Part shown: piece by piece, positions 7,922-16,498 of the stretch
Layout: each line of letters opens with the position of its first letter
Numbering within the stretch: position 1 is the stretch's first letter
Origin: CAVSKL01 sp963728475 [NCBI: Candidatus Eiseniibacteriota bacterium]
GTDB taxonomy: Bacteria; Eisenbacteria; RBG-16-71-46; JABDJR01
DNA length: 64,000 bases
NCBI GenBank assembly: GCA_963728475.1
Contig: CAVSKL010000001.1
Location: 1,860,001 to 1,924,000, forward strand
Direction of reading: 5' to 3'
Notes under the pieces: generated by a model
Database searches by the model: none
What the model saw: only the letters and a program-made list of their open reading frames with translations
What the model was told of the DNA's origin: nothing
Position numbers and translations under genes: made by a program

Positions 7922-9115
7922 GTGCAGTACACGCCGCGCCGCGAGCTCGAGAGCCGCCTCGTGAAGTTCCAGGCCAAGCTCCGCCATGCCGAGCTGGAAG
8001 GGGCGTTCCTCCTCCAGAAGGCCGACCTCTTCTACCTCGCGGGGACGGTGCAGAGCGGCGTTCTCTACGTGCCGGCGGATGGGGAGCCGATCTTCGCGGT
8101 GAAGCGGTCGGTGCACCGCGCCCGCACCGAGAGCGCCTGGACCGAGATCCTTCCCATGCAGGGTTTTCACGAGCTGCCGGCGCTTCTGGCCGGGCGAGGG
8201 GCGGGCTCCTTCCGGCGGCTGGGGATGGAGCTGGACGTGGTGCCGGCGGGAATCTTCCTCCGGTTCGCCTCGCTCTTCGAGGAGGCGCGCTTCGAGGACG
8301 TGAGCCCCATTCTCCGCCAGGTGCGGATGGTGAAGAGCGCCTACGAGATCGAGAAGATCGAGCGGGCGGCCGAGGCGCTCCGGATCGTGTTCGCCGAGAT
8401 CCCCGAGATGATGAAGGACGGTTGCGAGCGTGAGATCGATCTCGCCGCCCGTATCGAGTTCGCGCTCCGCCGGCGGCGCCACCAGGGGCTGGTGCGGGTC
8501 CGCCGGTTCGGGGCCGAGATGTTCTTCGGCGCGGTGAGCGCGGGAGCCACCGCCTCCTATCCCACCGACTTCGCCGGCCCCGACGGCGTGGAGGGGCTCT
8601 ACCCCGCGGTTCCCCAGAGCGGCGGGGACCGGCTGCTCCGGCGCGGGGAACCGATCATGATCGACCTCTGCGGGGGCTACGACGGTTACCTCGCCGACAA
8701 GACCCGCATCTTCGTGGCCGGGGGGCTCCGGGACGAGGAGATGGTCCGCGCCCATCACGTGGCGCTCCAGATCCAGGCCGAGGTCCAGACCCGGCTCCGG
8801 CCGGGGGCCCAGGCCGGCAAGATCTACCAGGCGGTGGAGGGGATCGTGCAGGAGACCCCGTTCGCGGTCAACTTCATGGGCTACGGCGACAACCGATCGC
8901 GTTTCGTGGGGCACGGGGTGGGGCTGGAACTGGACGAGCTGCCCGTGCTCGCCGCCGGCGACGAGACCCTCCTCAAGGAGGGGATGGTGCTGGCGGTGGA
9001 ACCCAAGTTCTTCTTCGGCGACCGGGGGGGGGTGGGAATCGAGAACACCTGGGTGGTGACCCAGGACGGCTGCCGGAACCTCACCGCCGACGACGACGCG
9101 ATGGTAACGGTCTAG
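7922..9115 (+). CDS. M24-family metallopeptidase (Xaa-Pro aminopeptidase-like)
   Basis: 397 residues from GTG 7922 with AAAGGAA upstream. A creatinase/prolidase-type N-terminal domain (about 1-150) is followed by the pita-bread M24 fold. All five metal ligands are visible: the two Asp in 'MIDLCGGYDGYLADKTR' (about 248 and 259), His in 'FVGHGVGLE' (about 330), Glu in 'GMVLAVEPK' and Glu in 'GIENTWVV'. It should be an active dinuclear-metal aminopeptidase or prolidase, probably cytoplasmic because no signal peptide is seen. It is a metabolic outsider inside the polysaccharide locus. Confidence 0.85.
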   Translation: MQYTPRRELESRLVKFQAKLRHAELEGAFLLQKADLFYLAGTVQSGVLYVPADGEPIFAVKRSVHRARTESAWTEILPMQGFHELPALLAGRGAGSFRRLGMELDVVPAGIFLRFASLFEEARFEDVSPILRQVRMVKSAYEIEKIERAAEALRIVFAEIPEMMKDGCEREIDLAARIEFALRRRRHQGLVRVRRFGAEMFFGAVSAGATASYPTDFAGPDGVEGLYPAVPQSGGDRLLRRGEPIMIDLCGGYDGYLADKTRIFVAGGLRDEEMVRAHHVALQIQAEVQTRLRPGAQAGKIYQAVEGIVQETPFAVNFMGYGDNRSRFVGHGVGLELDELPVLAAGDETLLKEGMVLAVEPKFFFGDRGGVGIENTWVVTQDGCRNLTADDDAMVTV

Positions 9116-9127
9116 CCGGCCCCGCCC

Positions 9128-9889
9128 CTAGCCCAGGCTCCGCTCCGCCCACTCCCGGGTCCGTGCCGCCACCCCGTTCCAATCCACCATGGGCGCCAGG
9201 TGCTCGCGCTCCAGGTGGGTGGCCAGCGCGGGAAGCGGGGTCACCAGCAGCCGCCGCGTCCGCCCCGCCCGGAGCAGGCGCCGGCCCCCCAGTCCCTGGA
9301 GCCGCCGCCAGAGCCCTCGGTCGTCGGGGATCTCCGCCCGGGCCGCCCGCCGATGGAGCGGGGCGTCCTCGGACAGGGCCGCCGGCCGCACCGCGAAGCT
9401 CAAGCACGTGCTCTCGGCCGAACGCCAGTGGCGGTCGCCGGCGGCGTACACCCGCGCCCGGCCGCGGTCGGCGTCGTCGGTGCGGCGGTAACGGTCGGGA
9501 TGGTCGTAGAGCGAGAGGTAGTCGGCCTCGGGGAGGGACGCCGCCGCCCCGAGGAGGCCGGAGAACGCCTCCGGAAGGAAGAGATAGTCGTCCTCGGAGA
9601 GATAGGCCAGGTCGTCCTCCCCCCGCGCGCGGTCCAGGGCCAGATCCACCGCCCGCCGGTAGGAGCCTCCGTTTCCCAGCCCGGTTTCCGCGACCACCTC
9701 TCCCGCCGCCGCCATCCACCGGACCCGCGCCTCGGGGAGGGGGCCGTCGTTCAGGAAGACCGGGGCCACCGGGGCGCCGGCCTCGCGCACCGCCCGCAGG
9801 AACGATGCCAGGCAGAGGTCCTTGTCGAAGAAGTCGGGGCGGTTCTTGCGGTTGGCGCCCCCCGAGGAGCGGTAGACGACGTGCAGCAT
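9128..9889 (-). CDS. putative glycosyltransferase (GT-A-like) of unassigned family
   Basis: 253 residues from ATG 9889 (minus strand). It opens 'MLHVVYRSSGGANRKNRPDFF' in style and contains 'LAYLSEDDYLFLP', an EDD motif placed like the metal/nucleotide-sugar-binding DxD of GT-A glycosyltransferases, after a Gly-Ser-Tyr helix (GNGGSYRRAVDLAL). I do not recognise a named family. TATCCT ends 7 nt before the ATG and there is no Shine-Dalgarno, suggesting a leaderless mRNA. It is convergent with the peptidase gene, whose stop is 12 nt away, and divergent from the next glycosyltransferase. Confidence 0.65.
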   Translation of the reverse strand: MLHVVYRSSGGANRKNRPDFFDKDLCLASFLRAVREAGAPVAPVFLNDGPLPEARVRWMAAAGEVVAETGLGNGGSYRRAVDLALDRARGEDDLAYLSEDDYLFLPEAFSGLLGAAASLPEADYLSLYDHPDRYRRTDDADRGRARVYAAGDRHWRSAESTCLSFAVRPAALSEDAPLHRRAARAEIPDDRGLWRRLQGLGGRRLLRAGRTRRLLVTPLPALATHLEREHLAPMVDWNGVAARTREWAERSLG

Positions 9890-9934
9890 CCGGCCGAGGA
9901 TACACGCGGCCCGCCCCCCGGGCCAGCGGGCGCG

Positions 9935-9964
9935 TTGTGGCCGCGTTTCGGGCTCTGCTAGACT
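9935..9964 (+). promoter_or_regulatory. promoter for the glycosyltransferase at 9974 (leaderless type)
   Basis: TTGTGG (9935-9940), an 18-nt spacer and TAGACT (9959-9964). The -10 box ends 9 nt before ATG 9974 and no Shine-Dalgarno intervenes, so the transcript probably begins at or within a base or two of the start codon. The 84-nt gap also serves the divergent minus-strand gene. Confidence 0.45.
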
Positions 9965-9973
9965 CTTGCGGCC

Positions 9974-10879
9974 ATGTCCCAGCCCAGCGCGCCCCCGCCT
10001 CCGGCGGAGGCTCTCCTCCGCCTCGTCCTGGTCACCATGGTGCGTGACGAGGAGGCGTTCCTCCCCCGCACCCTGGCCTCGGTGACCGCCCAGACCCGGC
10101 TTCCCGCCGCCTGGATCGTGATCGACGACGGCTCCCGCGACCGCACCCCCGAGCTTCTGGCCGCCGCCGCCTTGCGCCACCCCTGGATCGAGGTGGTCAC
10201 GTTTGCCGGGCGGCCCCGCCGGAACGCGGGGGAGGCCGCCGCCCGCGGCTTCAACTCGGTGCTCCCGCGGGTCTGGGAGCTGGAGCCGGACGCGGTGGCC
10301 ATGCTGGACGGCGACACCGAGTTCGAACCGGACTTCTACGCCCGGCTCCTGGGGGCGATGGAGGCGGACCCCGCGCTGGGGGTGGTGGGGGCCCAGGCCC
10401 TGGAGCCCCATTCCGGCGGCACCTGGGGGCGGGTGCGGATCCCGTCCTATCACGTGCACGGCGCGGTCAAGGTCTACCGGCGGGAGTGCCTGCGGGAGCT
10501 GGGGGGATTGAGCCCGGGGATCGCCTGGGACACCGTGGACATCGTGCGGGCGCGGCTGGCGGGATGGACCACCCGCACCCTCCCCGACGTGAGCTTCCGC
10601 CACCTCCGGGTCACCGGGACCGCCGGCGGTCTCCGCCGGGCGCCCTGGATCAAGGGACGGGCAGCCTACCTCGCCGGCTACCATCCGCTCTTCGCCGGAC
10701 TCCGGGCGGTCCGGAACATGCTCCGCCCTCCCTACGTGCGGGGCGGCTGGTATTTCCTGTCGGGATTCCTCTCCGGCTACCGGGAGCGCGCCGAGCGCGC
10801 CCTCACCCCCGGGGAGATCCGCGCCTTCCGCCGCGAGCAGATGAAGGCGCTGACCGGAAGACCCTCCTGGTGGCGATGA
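9974..10879 (+). CDS. family 2 glycosyltransferase
   Basis: 301 residues with the GT2 fold: 'LVLVTMVRDEEAFLPRTLAS', 'WIVIDDGSRDRTPE' (first Asp pair) and 'AMLDGDTEFEPDF' (DGD, the DxD motif). An acceptor-side region 'GGLSPGIAWDTVDIVRARLAG' follows, with a hydrophobic amphipathic stretch near the C terminus (GGWYFLSGFLSGY) that may touch the membrane. It adds a sugar to the lipid-linked repeat unit on the cytoplasmic side; donor and linkage cannot be read from the sequence. Its stop overlaps the next start (ATGA). Confidence 0.85.
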   Translation: MSQPSAPPPPAEALLRLVLVTMVRDEEAFLPRTLASVTAQTRLPAAWIVIDDGSRDRTPELLAAAALRHPWIEVVTFAGRPRRNAGEAAARGFNSVLPRVWELEPDAVAMLDGDTEFEPDFYARLLGAMEADPALGVVGAQALEPHSGGTWGRVRIPSYHVHGAVKVYRRECLRELGGLSPGIAWDTVDIVRARLAGWTTRTLPDVSFRHLRVTGTAGGLRRAPWIKGRAAYLAGYHPLFAGLRAVRNMLRPPYVRGGWYFLSGFLSGYRERAERALTPGEIRAFRREQMKALTGRPSWWR

Positions 10880-12087
10880 CCTCCGGCCCGCCGCCCGCCG
10901 CGCTCCACCTGGTCTACAGCCACTACGCGAGCGACCCGCGCACCCGGCGCCAGGCCGAGGCGCTCCGGGACGCGGGATGGGCGGTGACCGTGCTCTGCCT
11001 GGCCCGGCCCGGCGACCCCCCCGAGAGCGCGCTCGACGGGGTGCGGGTCCTCGCGGTGGCGGTGCCGCGCTACCGGGGACGCTCGCTGGCGCGCTACCTG
11101 GTCTCCTACCGCCGGTTCCTGTCGAGGGCGCTGGCCCTCATTGTCCGGCGGCCCCGCCGCTACCGTTTCGTGCACGTGCACAGCCTTCCCGACTTCGCGG
11201 TCCACGTCGCCCACCCCGCCCGCTGGCGGGGGGCGGGAGTGCTGCTCGACGTCCACGACCTGGTCCCGGAACTCTTCACCGAGCGCTTCGGCGAGCGCCG
11301 CCGGCTGCTGCGGCGGGTGGCGGAGTGGGCGGAGCGGGTGAACTGCGCCGCCGCCGACCACGTGCTCACCGCCAACGAGCAGTTCCGGGAGCGGCTGGTG
11401 GCCCGGGGGGTTCCCGCGGGCAAGGTCTCCATCAACCTGAACCTTCCCGACGAACGCATCTTCTGGCGCGAGGACCCGCCGCCGGCCCCGGACCGCCCGG
11501 TGCTCGCTTACCACGGGACGCTGGTGCCCCGGTACGGGCCGGACCTGCTGCTCGAGTCCGCCGCGCTCCTCCTTCCCCGATTCCCCGACCTCACGGTGCG
11601 GCTGATCGGGGACGGGGATCAGAAGGAGGCGCTCCTGGCCCGGGCCGCCCGGCCGGACCTGGCGGGCCGGGTCTACGTGAGCCCGGAGCGGGTGGCGGTC
11701 CACGACATCCCCGCCGCCCTGGGTCCGGTCTCGGTGGGGATGGCGGCCAACCGGGCCGAGGGGTTCACCCGGCTGGTGCTCCCCACCAAGCTCCTGGAGT
11801 ATCTGGCCCTGGGGATCCCGGCGGTGGCGACCCGGACCGAGACCCTGGACCACTACTTCCGGCCCGGGGAGCTGGCCCTGGCCGGGCGGGCCGACCCGGC
11901 GGAACTGGCCCGGGCGGCGGGAGCGCTCCTGGAGAATCCGGCCCGGGCCCGGGAGCAGCTCGAGAGGGGGCGCGAGTTCTTCCGCCGCCACTCCTGGGCC
12001 CAGGAGCGCGAGGCGTACGTGGCCCTGGCCGCCCGGCTGGCCGGCGCCTCCCCGTTTACCCTTGATTCTCCGGGCCGGTCTGGTTAG
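10876..12087 (+). CDS. family 4 (GT-B) glycosyltransferase
   Basis: 403 residues from ATG 10876, which overlaps the previous stop by 4 nt. N-terminal domain: 'HLVYSHYASDPRTRRQAEAL' and 'FVHVHSLPDF', then 'VLLDVHDLVPELF'. The C-terminal donor domain has 'LAYHGTLVPRYGPDLLLES', 'LIGDGDQKEAL' and the E-x7-E-like segment around 'RAEGFTRLVLPTKLLEYLALGIP'. That is the layout of GT4 enzymes, which use nucleotide sugars in the cytoplasm. It belongs to the same repeat-unit assembly set as its neighbours. Confidence 0.88.
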   Translation: MTSGPPPAALHLVYSHYASDPRTRRQAEALRDAGWAVTVLCLARPGDPPESALDGVRVLAVAVPRYRGRSLARYLVSYRRFLSRALALIVRRPRRYRFVHVHSLPDFAVHVAHPARWRGAGVLLDVHDLVPELFTERFGERRRLLRRVAEWAERVNCAAADHVLTANEQFRERLVARGVPAGKVSINLNLPDERIFWREDPPPAPDRPVLAYHGTLVPRYGPDLLLESAALLLPRFPDLTVRLIGDGDQKEALLARAARPDLAGRVYVSPERVAVHDIPAALGPVSVGMAANRAEGFTRLVLPTKLLEYLALGIPAVATRTETLDHYFRPGELALAGRADPAELARAAGALLENPARAREQLERGREFFRRHSWAQEREAYVALAARLAGASPFTLDSPGRSG

Positions 12088-12090
12088 CTT
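12062..12090 (+). promoter_or_regulatory. possible promoter before the SLBB export gene
   Basis: TTGATT (12062-12067), 17 nt, TAGCTT (12085-12090). It overlaps the 3' end of the preceding glycosyltransferase gene and would give a leader of roughly 55 nt. Match to the -10 consensus is weak. Confidence 0.3.
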
Positions 12091-12150
12091 GTGTGGCTGT
12101 CTCCCGCGTCCGTTCGAGGGGACATAAATCAGGAGCGGTAAACCACTTCC

Positions 12151-14256
12151 ATGACCACCAGCAGCATCTCGCGGACGCTCGGCGCGGGTCTCGCGGTGAT
12201 CCTCCTCGCCCTGGCCCCGGCCGGGGCGGGGGCTCAGGTATTCTCCGATACCCAGAGTTCCGGCGGGGAGAAGACCGCGACCACGGACCAAACCCAGACC
12301 CTGACCCTGCCCGAGGTCAGGATCCTGATGCTGTCCAGGGACATACCCGCCGAGACCATCGACAAGGTCCTCTCGGCGTTTCCCGAGGACCGGGTCTTCA
12401 CCCCGGACGAGGCCCAGATCCTTCTCGACAGCACCGAAGCCCTGGTCCCGGGGAAGCGGGCGGCGGCCCGGCCTCCGGTCGCGCCGCCGGGGACGGCGCC
12501 GGCCCGGACCGCTCCCGGGACCGAGGTGCGCACGCCCGAGGTTCCGATCAGCGAGAGCTACCTTCCCCCCGGCAAGGTCCCGATCTTCGGACAGTCGATC
12601 TTCCGCGGGTCCCCCGAAGGCTACCAGCCCGCCGAGGACATCGCGGTGGGCCCCGACTACGTCCTGGGCGCGGGAGACGAGCTTTCGGTGGTGTTGTGGG
12701 GCTCGGTGCAGAAACACTGGACGCCGGTGGTGGCCCGCGACGGCACGGTGGCGTTTCCCGAGGTGGGGCCGGTCTCCGCCGCCGGATTGTCCCTGGGCGA
12801 GTTCCGCGAGACCCTGCGCTCGCGGCTCGCCGGGACCTACTCCGGTTTCAACCTGAGCGTGACCCTCAAGACGTTGCGCAGCATTCAGGTCTCGGTGCTG
12901 GGGGACGTGCGCCGGCCGGGCACCTACACCCTGAGCCCGCTCTCCACCTCCTTCAACGCCCTCTACTACGCGGGCGGCCCGCTCGACACCGGGAGCCTCC
13001 GGCGGGTGCGGGTGTTCCGCGGCGACAGCCTCATCGCGGAGGTCGATCTCTACGGTCTTCTGCTCGAGGGGGACGGGAGCAGCGACGTACGACTCGGCAC
13101 CGATTACCGGGTGTTCGTCCCCCCGGTCTACGGACTGGCCGCCGTCCGTGGAGACGTCCGCCGGCCCGCCCGCTACGAGGTGAAGCCGGGGGACACCGTG
13201 GCCGACCTCGTGCATGAGGCGGGGGGCCTCACCGCCACCTCCTACGCGCCGCGCGCCGTGCTCGACCGGGTGAAGGGGGACGGCGGACGGGTGAGCCGCG
13301 ACGTGGACCTGGCCGGGCAGGCCGACACCCTCGAGGTTCACGACGGGGACGCCCTCACCGTCTACCCGATCTACCACGTGGACCCCCACCGCTACGTCTA
13401 CGTGAGCGGAGAGGTGCAGGCGCCGGGCAAGTACGAGCTCTACCCGGGCATGACGGTTTCCGACCTGGTGTTCCGGGCCGGCAACACCCTGGAGAGCACC
13501 TTCCTCGACCGGGCCGAACTTTCGCGGCTCTCCCCGGAAGAGGGGGACTCGGTGGCGTTCTCGGTGTTCTTCAACCTCGCGGACGCGCTCGACCGGCCGC
13601 ACGGTCCCGCCGACCTCCTGCTCAAGCCCGAGGACCGGGTGTACGTCCGGCAGAAGCCGGGGTGGACCCCGCAGGCCACGGTGGATGTGATGGGCCAGGT
13701 GCGCTTCCCCGGCACCTACACCCTCACCCGCCGCGAGCAGAAGCTGGCCACGCTTCTCGACCGGGCCGGCGGGTTCACTCCGGAGGCGTTTCCCCAGGCG
13801 GCGGTGCTCTACCGCCCCGGCGAGGGGCGCATCATCGCCGACTTCGAACGGGCGCTGGACCGGCCCGAGGGGGCGGAGAACGTGGTGCTGGCCGACGGGG
13901 ACTCGGTGTTCGTGCCCCGATACAACGAGACCATCCAGGTCACCGGCGCGGTCAGCCGCCCCGGCGCCCTCGCCTACCAGCCGGGCAAGACCGTGGATTA
14001 CTACCTCCGGCGGACCGGCGGGCTCCAGGAGAACGCGGACGAGGGGCGCATCCACATCGTGCGGGTGGACGGGGTGGTGCAGAAGGCGCGGCGCCGGCTG
14101 TGGTTCGACCCCACCGTGCCCCCGGGGGCGGTGATCGACGTGGAGGCCAAGCCTCCCGGCAAGGGGGTGGACTGGCTGGGAGCCATCCGCGACGCCACCA
14201 CCATCGTGAGCGGCCTGGCCACCACCATCTTCATCGTCACCCAGCTCAAGAAATGA
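12151..14256 (+). CDS. SLBB-domain polysaccharide export protein (Wza/Wzx-Wzy pathway channel)
   Basis: 701 residues. Signal peptide at 1-29 (ending AGAGAQ; no lipobox Cys, unlike Wza). A Thr/Pro-rich linker follows. The polysaccharide biosynthesis/export domain lies near residues 165-250 ('YVLGAGDELSVVLWGS', 'DGTVAFPEVGPVSAAGLSL'). It is followed by five or so SLBB beta-grasp repeats, each seen as 'V-x-V-x-G-x-V-x-x-P-G-x-Y-x-L' (for example 'VSVLGDVRRPGTYTL', 'VYVSGEVQAPGKYEL', 'VDVMGQVRFPGTYTL', 'IQVTGAVSRPGALAY'). The last 25 residues are hydrophobic ('ATTIVSGLATTIFIVTQL') and could anchor it. It should form the periplasmic/outer-membrane export conduit together with the Wzz protein, whose ATG overlaps its stop. 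Confidence 0.92.
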   Translation: MTTSSISRTLGAGLAVILLALAPAGAGAQVFSDTQSSGGEKTATTDQTQTLTLPEVRILMLSRDIPAETIDKVLSAFPEDRVFTPDEAQILLDSTEALVPGKRAAARPPVAPPGTAPARTAPGTEVRTPEVPISESYLPPGKVPIFGQSIFRGSPEGYQPAEDIAVGPDYVLGAGDELSVVLWGSVQKHWTPVVARDGTVAFPEVGPVSAAGLSLGEFRETLRSRLAGTYSGFNLSVTLKTLRSIQVSVLGDVRRPGTYTLSPLSTSFNALYYAGGPLDTGSLRRVRVFRGDSLIAEVDLYGLLLEGDGSSDVRLGTDYRVFVPPVYGLAAVRGDVRRPARYEVKPGDTVADLVHEAGGLTATSYAPRAVLDRVKGDGGRVSRDVDLAGQADTLEVHDGDALTVYPIYHVDPHRYVYVSGEVQAPGKYELYPGMTVSDLVFRAGNTLESTFLDRAELSRLSPEEGDSVAFSVFFNLADALDRPHGPADLLLKPEDRVYVRQKPGWTPQATVDVMGQVRFPGTYTLTRREQKLATLLDRAGGFTPEAFPQAAVLYRPGEGRIIADFERALDRPEGAENVVLADGDSVFVPRYNETIQVTGAVSRPGALAYQPGKTVDYYLRRTGGLQENADEGRIHIVRVDGVVQKARRRLWFDPTVPPGAVIDVEAKPPGKGVDWLGAIRDATTIVSGLATTIFIVTQLKK

Positions 14257-15455
14257 CCCCGGAACCCAGCGCCGGCACCACCGTCGCCGATTACGTGGCC
14301 ATGCTCCGGCGCTGGCGCCGGACCGCGGTGGCGGCGGTGGGAGCGGTGCTGCTGGCCACCCTGGTGTTCACCCTCACCGCCGACCGGGTCTACACCGCCC
14401 GCGCCACCCTGCTTCCGGAAGCGGCAGGATCCGACGCCGCCGGCCTCTCCAGCCTGCTCGCGGACAAGATCGGCTTCTTCCCCGGCATGATGAGCGGCGC
14501 CGCCGCCCCCGGGGACATCGCGGTGTCGCTGCTCCAGAGCCGGTCCCTGGCCGGGGAGGTGGTGGATTCCCTGGGCCTGGTGAGAGCGTGGAAGATCGAC
14601 GAGGGATCGCCCTCCGCCTCGCGCCTGGTCGCGGTGGACAAGCTCCAGCGCGCCACCCGCGTGGTTCAGGACGAGCGGACCATGGTCAAGCTCACGGTCC
14701 AGGACACCGATCCCGCCCGCGCCGCCGCCATCGCCAACGGGTACCTGGACGCCCTCGACCGGGCCAACAACGAGTTCTCGACCGGCTCCGCCGCCCACAC
14801 CCGGGCATTCGTGGAGGGGCGGCTGAAGGAGACCCGGCAGGAACTCGCCGCCGCCCAGGATTCCCTCGAGGCGTTCCAGCGGCGCTACGGGGCGCTGGCC
14901 ATGGATGAGCAGACCAAGACCACGGTGGAGGTGGTGGCCAAGCTCCAGGGCGAGATCGAGGGGCTCAAGGCCAAGCGCGACGCGCTCAAGTTCACGATGA
15001 GCGAAAGCTCGTCGGAGGTGGGAACCTTGAGCGCCCAGATCGACGCGCTCCAGACCCGCGTCCGGAGCCTGGTGTCGGACGGCACCGGCACCGACCAGGG
15101 TGGGGTACTGCTGTCGCTGGGCTCGGTTCCGGCCATGGCCGCGAAGTACGCCCGCCTTTACCTGGCGGTGCAGACCCAGTCCACGGTGTACGGCATGCTG
15201 GCCTCCCAGTACGAGCAGGCCAAGATCGAGGAGGCCCGGAACACCCCGTCGGTGCGGGTGCTGGACCGCGCGGCGCCTCCCCTCTATCCCACCCGCCCCC
15301 ACCGGAAGCTCAACATGGTGGTGGGGCTGGCGCTCGGATGCTGCCTGGCGCTCCTCCTGGTGGTGACGCTGGACCGTTTGGCGCCGGCGGGGGAGAGCGA
15401 GGGAGACCGGTGGCGGCGGCTCATCCGGCGGTCGCCGTTCCCGCGAGCCGCCTAG
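14253..15455 (+). CDS. Wzz-type chain-length/co-polymerase protein without a kinase domain
   Basis: 400 residues from ATG 14253 (ATGA overlap with the export gene). Two transmembrane segments frame the protein (about 27-46 and 352-372). The first follows 'DYVAMLRRWRR', the usual Wzz start, and the second follows the Pro-rich 'APPLYPTRPHRKLN' motif. The periplasmic part has long coiled-coil helices ('RLKETRQELAAAQDSLEAFQ', 'LQGEIEGLKAKRDAL'). There is no Walker A or tyrosine-rich tail, so the BY-kinase half found in Wzc is absent. It should set polymer length together with the polymerase downstream. Its last four bases are shared, as CTAG, with the stop of the convergent gene. Confidence 0.9.
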   Translation: MTPEPSAGTTVADYVAMLRRWRRTAVAAVGAVLLATLVFTLTADRVYTARATLLPEAAGSDAAGLSSLLADKIGFFPGMMSGAAAPGDIAVSLLQSRSLAGEVVDSLGLVRAWKIDEGSPSASRLVAVDKLQRATRVVQDERTMVKLTVQDTDPARAAAIANGYLDALDRANNEFSTGSAAHTRAFVEGRLKETRQELAAAQDSLEAFQRRYGALAMDEQTKTTVEVVAKLQGEIEGLKAKRDALKFTMSESSSEVGTLSAQIDALQTRVRSLVSDGTGTDQGGVLLSLGSVPAMAAKYARLYLAVQTQSTVYGMLASQYEQAKIEEARNTPSVRVLDRAAPPLYPTRPHRKLNMVVGLALGCCLALLLVVTLDRLAPAGESEGDRWRRLIRRSPFPRAA

Positions 15456-16408
15456 GCGTGCGGCGCGGACCCGGGACGCAGGGCGCCCAGCTCCTCCCCG
15501 ATCAGCCCGGTCCAGGCCCGGCCGAAGCGTTCGAGGGTGAACCCGCGGGCGAACTCCCGCCCGCGCGCGCCCAGTTCCTCCCGGCGCGACAGAGCCTCGG
15601 AGACCGCCGCGGGGAGCGCGGAGGGATCCTCCACCGCCAGCTGCCCCGCTCCCGCCAGCAGCTCGCCCAACCCGCCCACCGGCCGCCCCACCACCGGGGT
15701 GCCGGAGAGGAGCGCCTCGTGGGCGGTGCGGTTCCATCCCTCCAGGAAGCGCGACATGGCCAGCACCGCGTCGGCGGCGGCGAGGAGCCGGCGGTAGTCG
15801 TCTCCGGAGAGTTCCAGGTTGGGGGCCGGGAGCGCCGCCTCGCGCCGCCCGCTGGTCACCAGCTGCCATCCGAGGCCCCGGAGCGCGGCCTCGGCCTCGA
15901 TCACCCCCTTGGCCGCCTGGCAGTTTCCCAGGTAGACGAGCGGCCGGTCGTCGAACCCGTGGGCGCGGCGGAAGCGGATGCGCTCCTCGGGGGTGATGCC
16001 GTAGTCGTCCACCGGGAAGCCGTTGGGGATCACCGTGACCGGGACCTCCGGCGCGAGCGGGGCCAGGGCGCATCGCCAGTATTCGGCCACTACCACCAGC
16101 CGGTCGGCCCGGGGGATCGCGCGGGCGAACAGCCGTTCCAGGCGGGCACTCACCCCGCGGTGGGGGACCTCGGAATGGTCCACGTGATGGATCAGGACCA
16201 CCTGCCGGCCGCGCGGACGGCGGATCCCCAGGGCGAGGGCGGGGAGAAATCCCCGCACCGTGACCGCCCAGCCCGGATCGGGGACTGCGGCCAGGATCTG
16301 CCGGAAGCGCCGGCCGGGGAGGGCGAGGAGCCGGCGGGGGTAGACGTTTCGCACCCGGAGCGGATACGCGGCGGCGAGAGCGCGCTCGAGGTCGGTCTCG
16401 TAGGCCAT
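15452..16408 (-). CDS. GT-B glycosyltransferase (group 1)
   Basis: 318 residues from ATG 16408 on the minus strand. N-terminal part: 'VVLIHHVDHSEVPHRG', 'RADRLVVVAEYWR', 'VTVIPNGFPVDDYG'. C-terminal donor domain: 'PLVYLGNCQAAKGVIEAEAAL' and 'RFLEGWNRTAHEALLSGTPVVG', with the E-x7-E type Glu pair of GT4 enzymes (EGWNRTAHE). It is one of two glycosyltransferases reversed against the rest of the locus. Its stop codon TAG and that of the convergent Wzz gene are the two strands of one CTAG. Confidence 0.85.
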   Translation of the reverse strand: MAYETDLERALAAAYPLRVRNVYPRRLLALPGRRFRQILAAVPDPGWAVTVRGFLPALALGIRRPRGRQVVLIHHVDHSEVPHRGVSARLERLFARAIPRADRLVVVAEYWRCALAPLAPEVPVTVIPNGFPVDDYGITPEERIRFRRAHGFDDRPLVYLGNCQAAKGVIEAEAALRGLGWQLVTSGRREAALPAPNLELSGDDYRRLLAAADAVLAMSRFLEGWNRTAHEALLSGTPVVGRPVGGLGELLAGAGQLAVEDPSALPAAVSEALSRREELGARGREFARGFTLERFGRAWTGLIGEELGALRPGSAPHA

Positions 16409-16498
16409 GCCCCCGCCGATACCGCGCCAGGTATGGTAGAGGCCGATCGGTGGGGAGGCGGACGGTGACGGCAACGGCGTTCCAGCGGAAGGGGTTGG

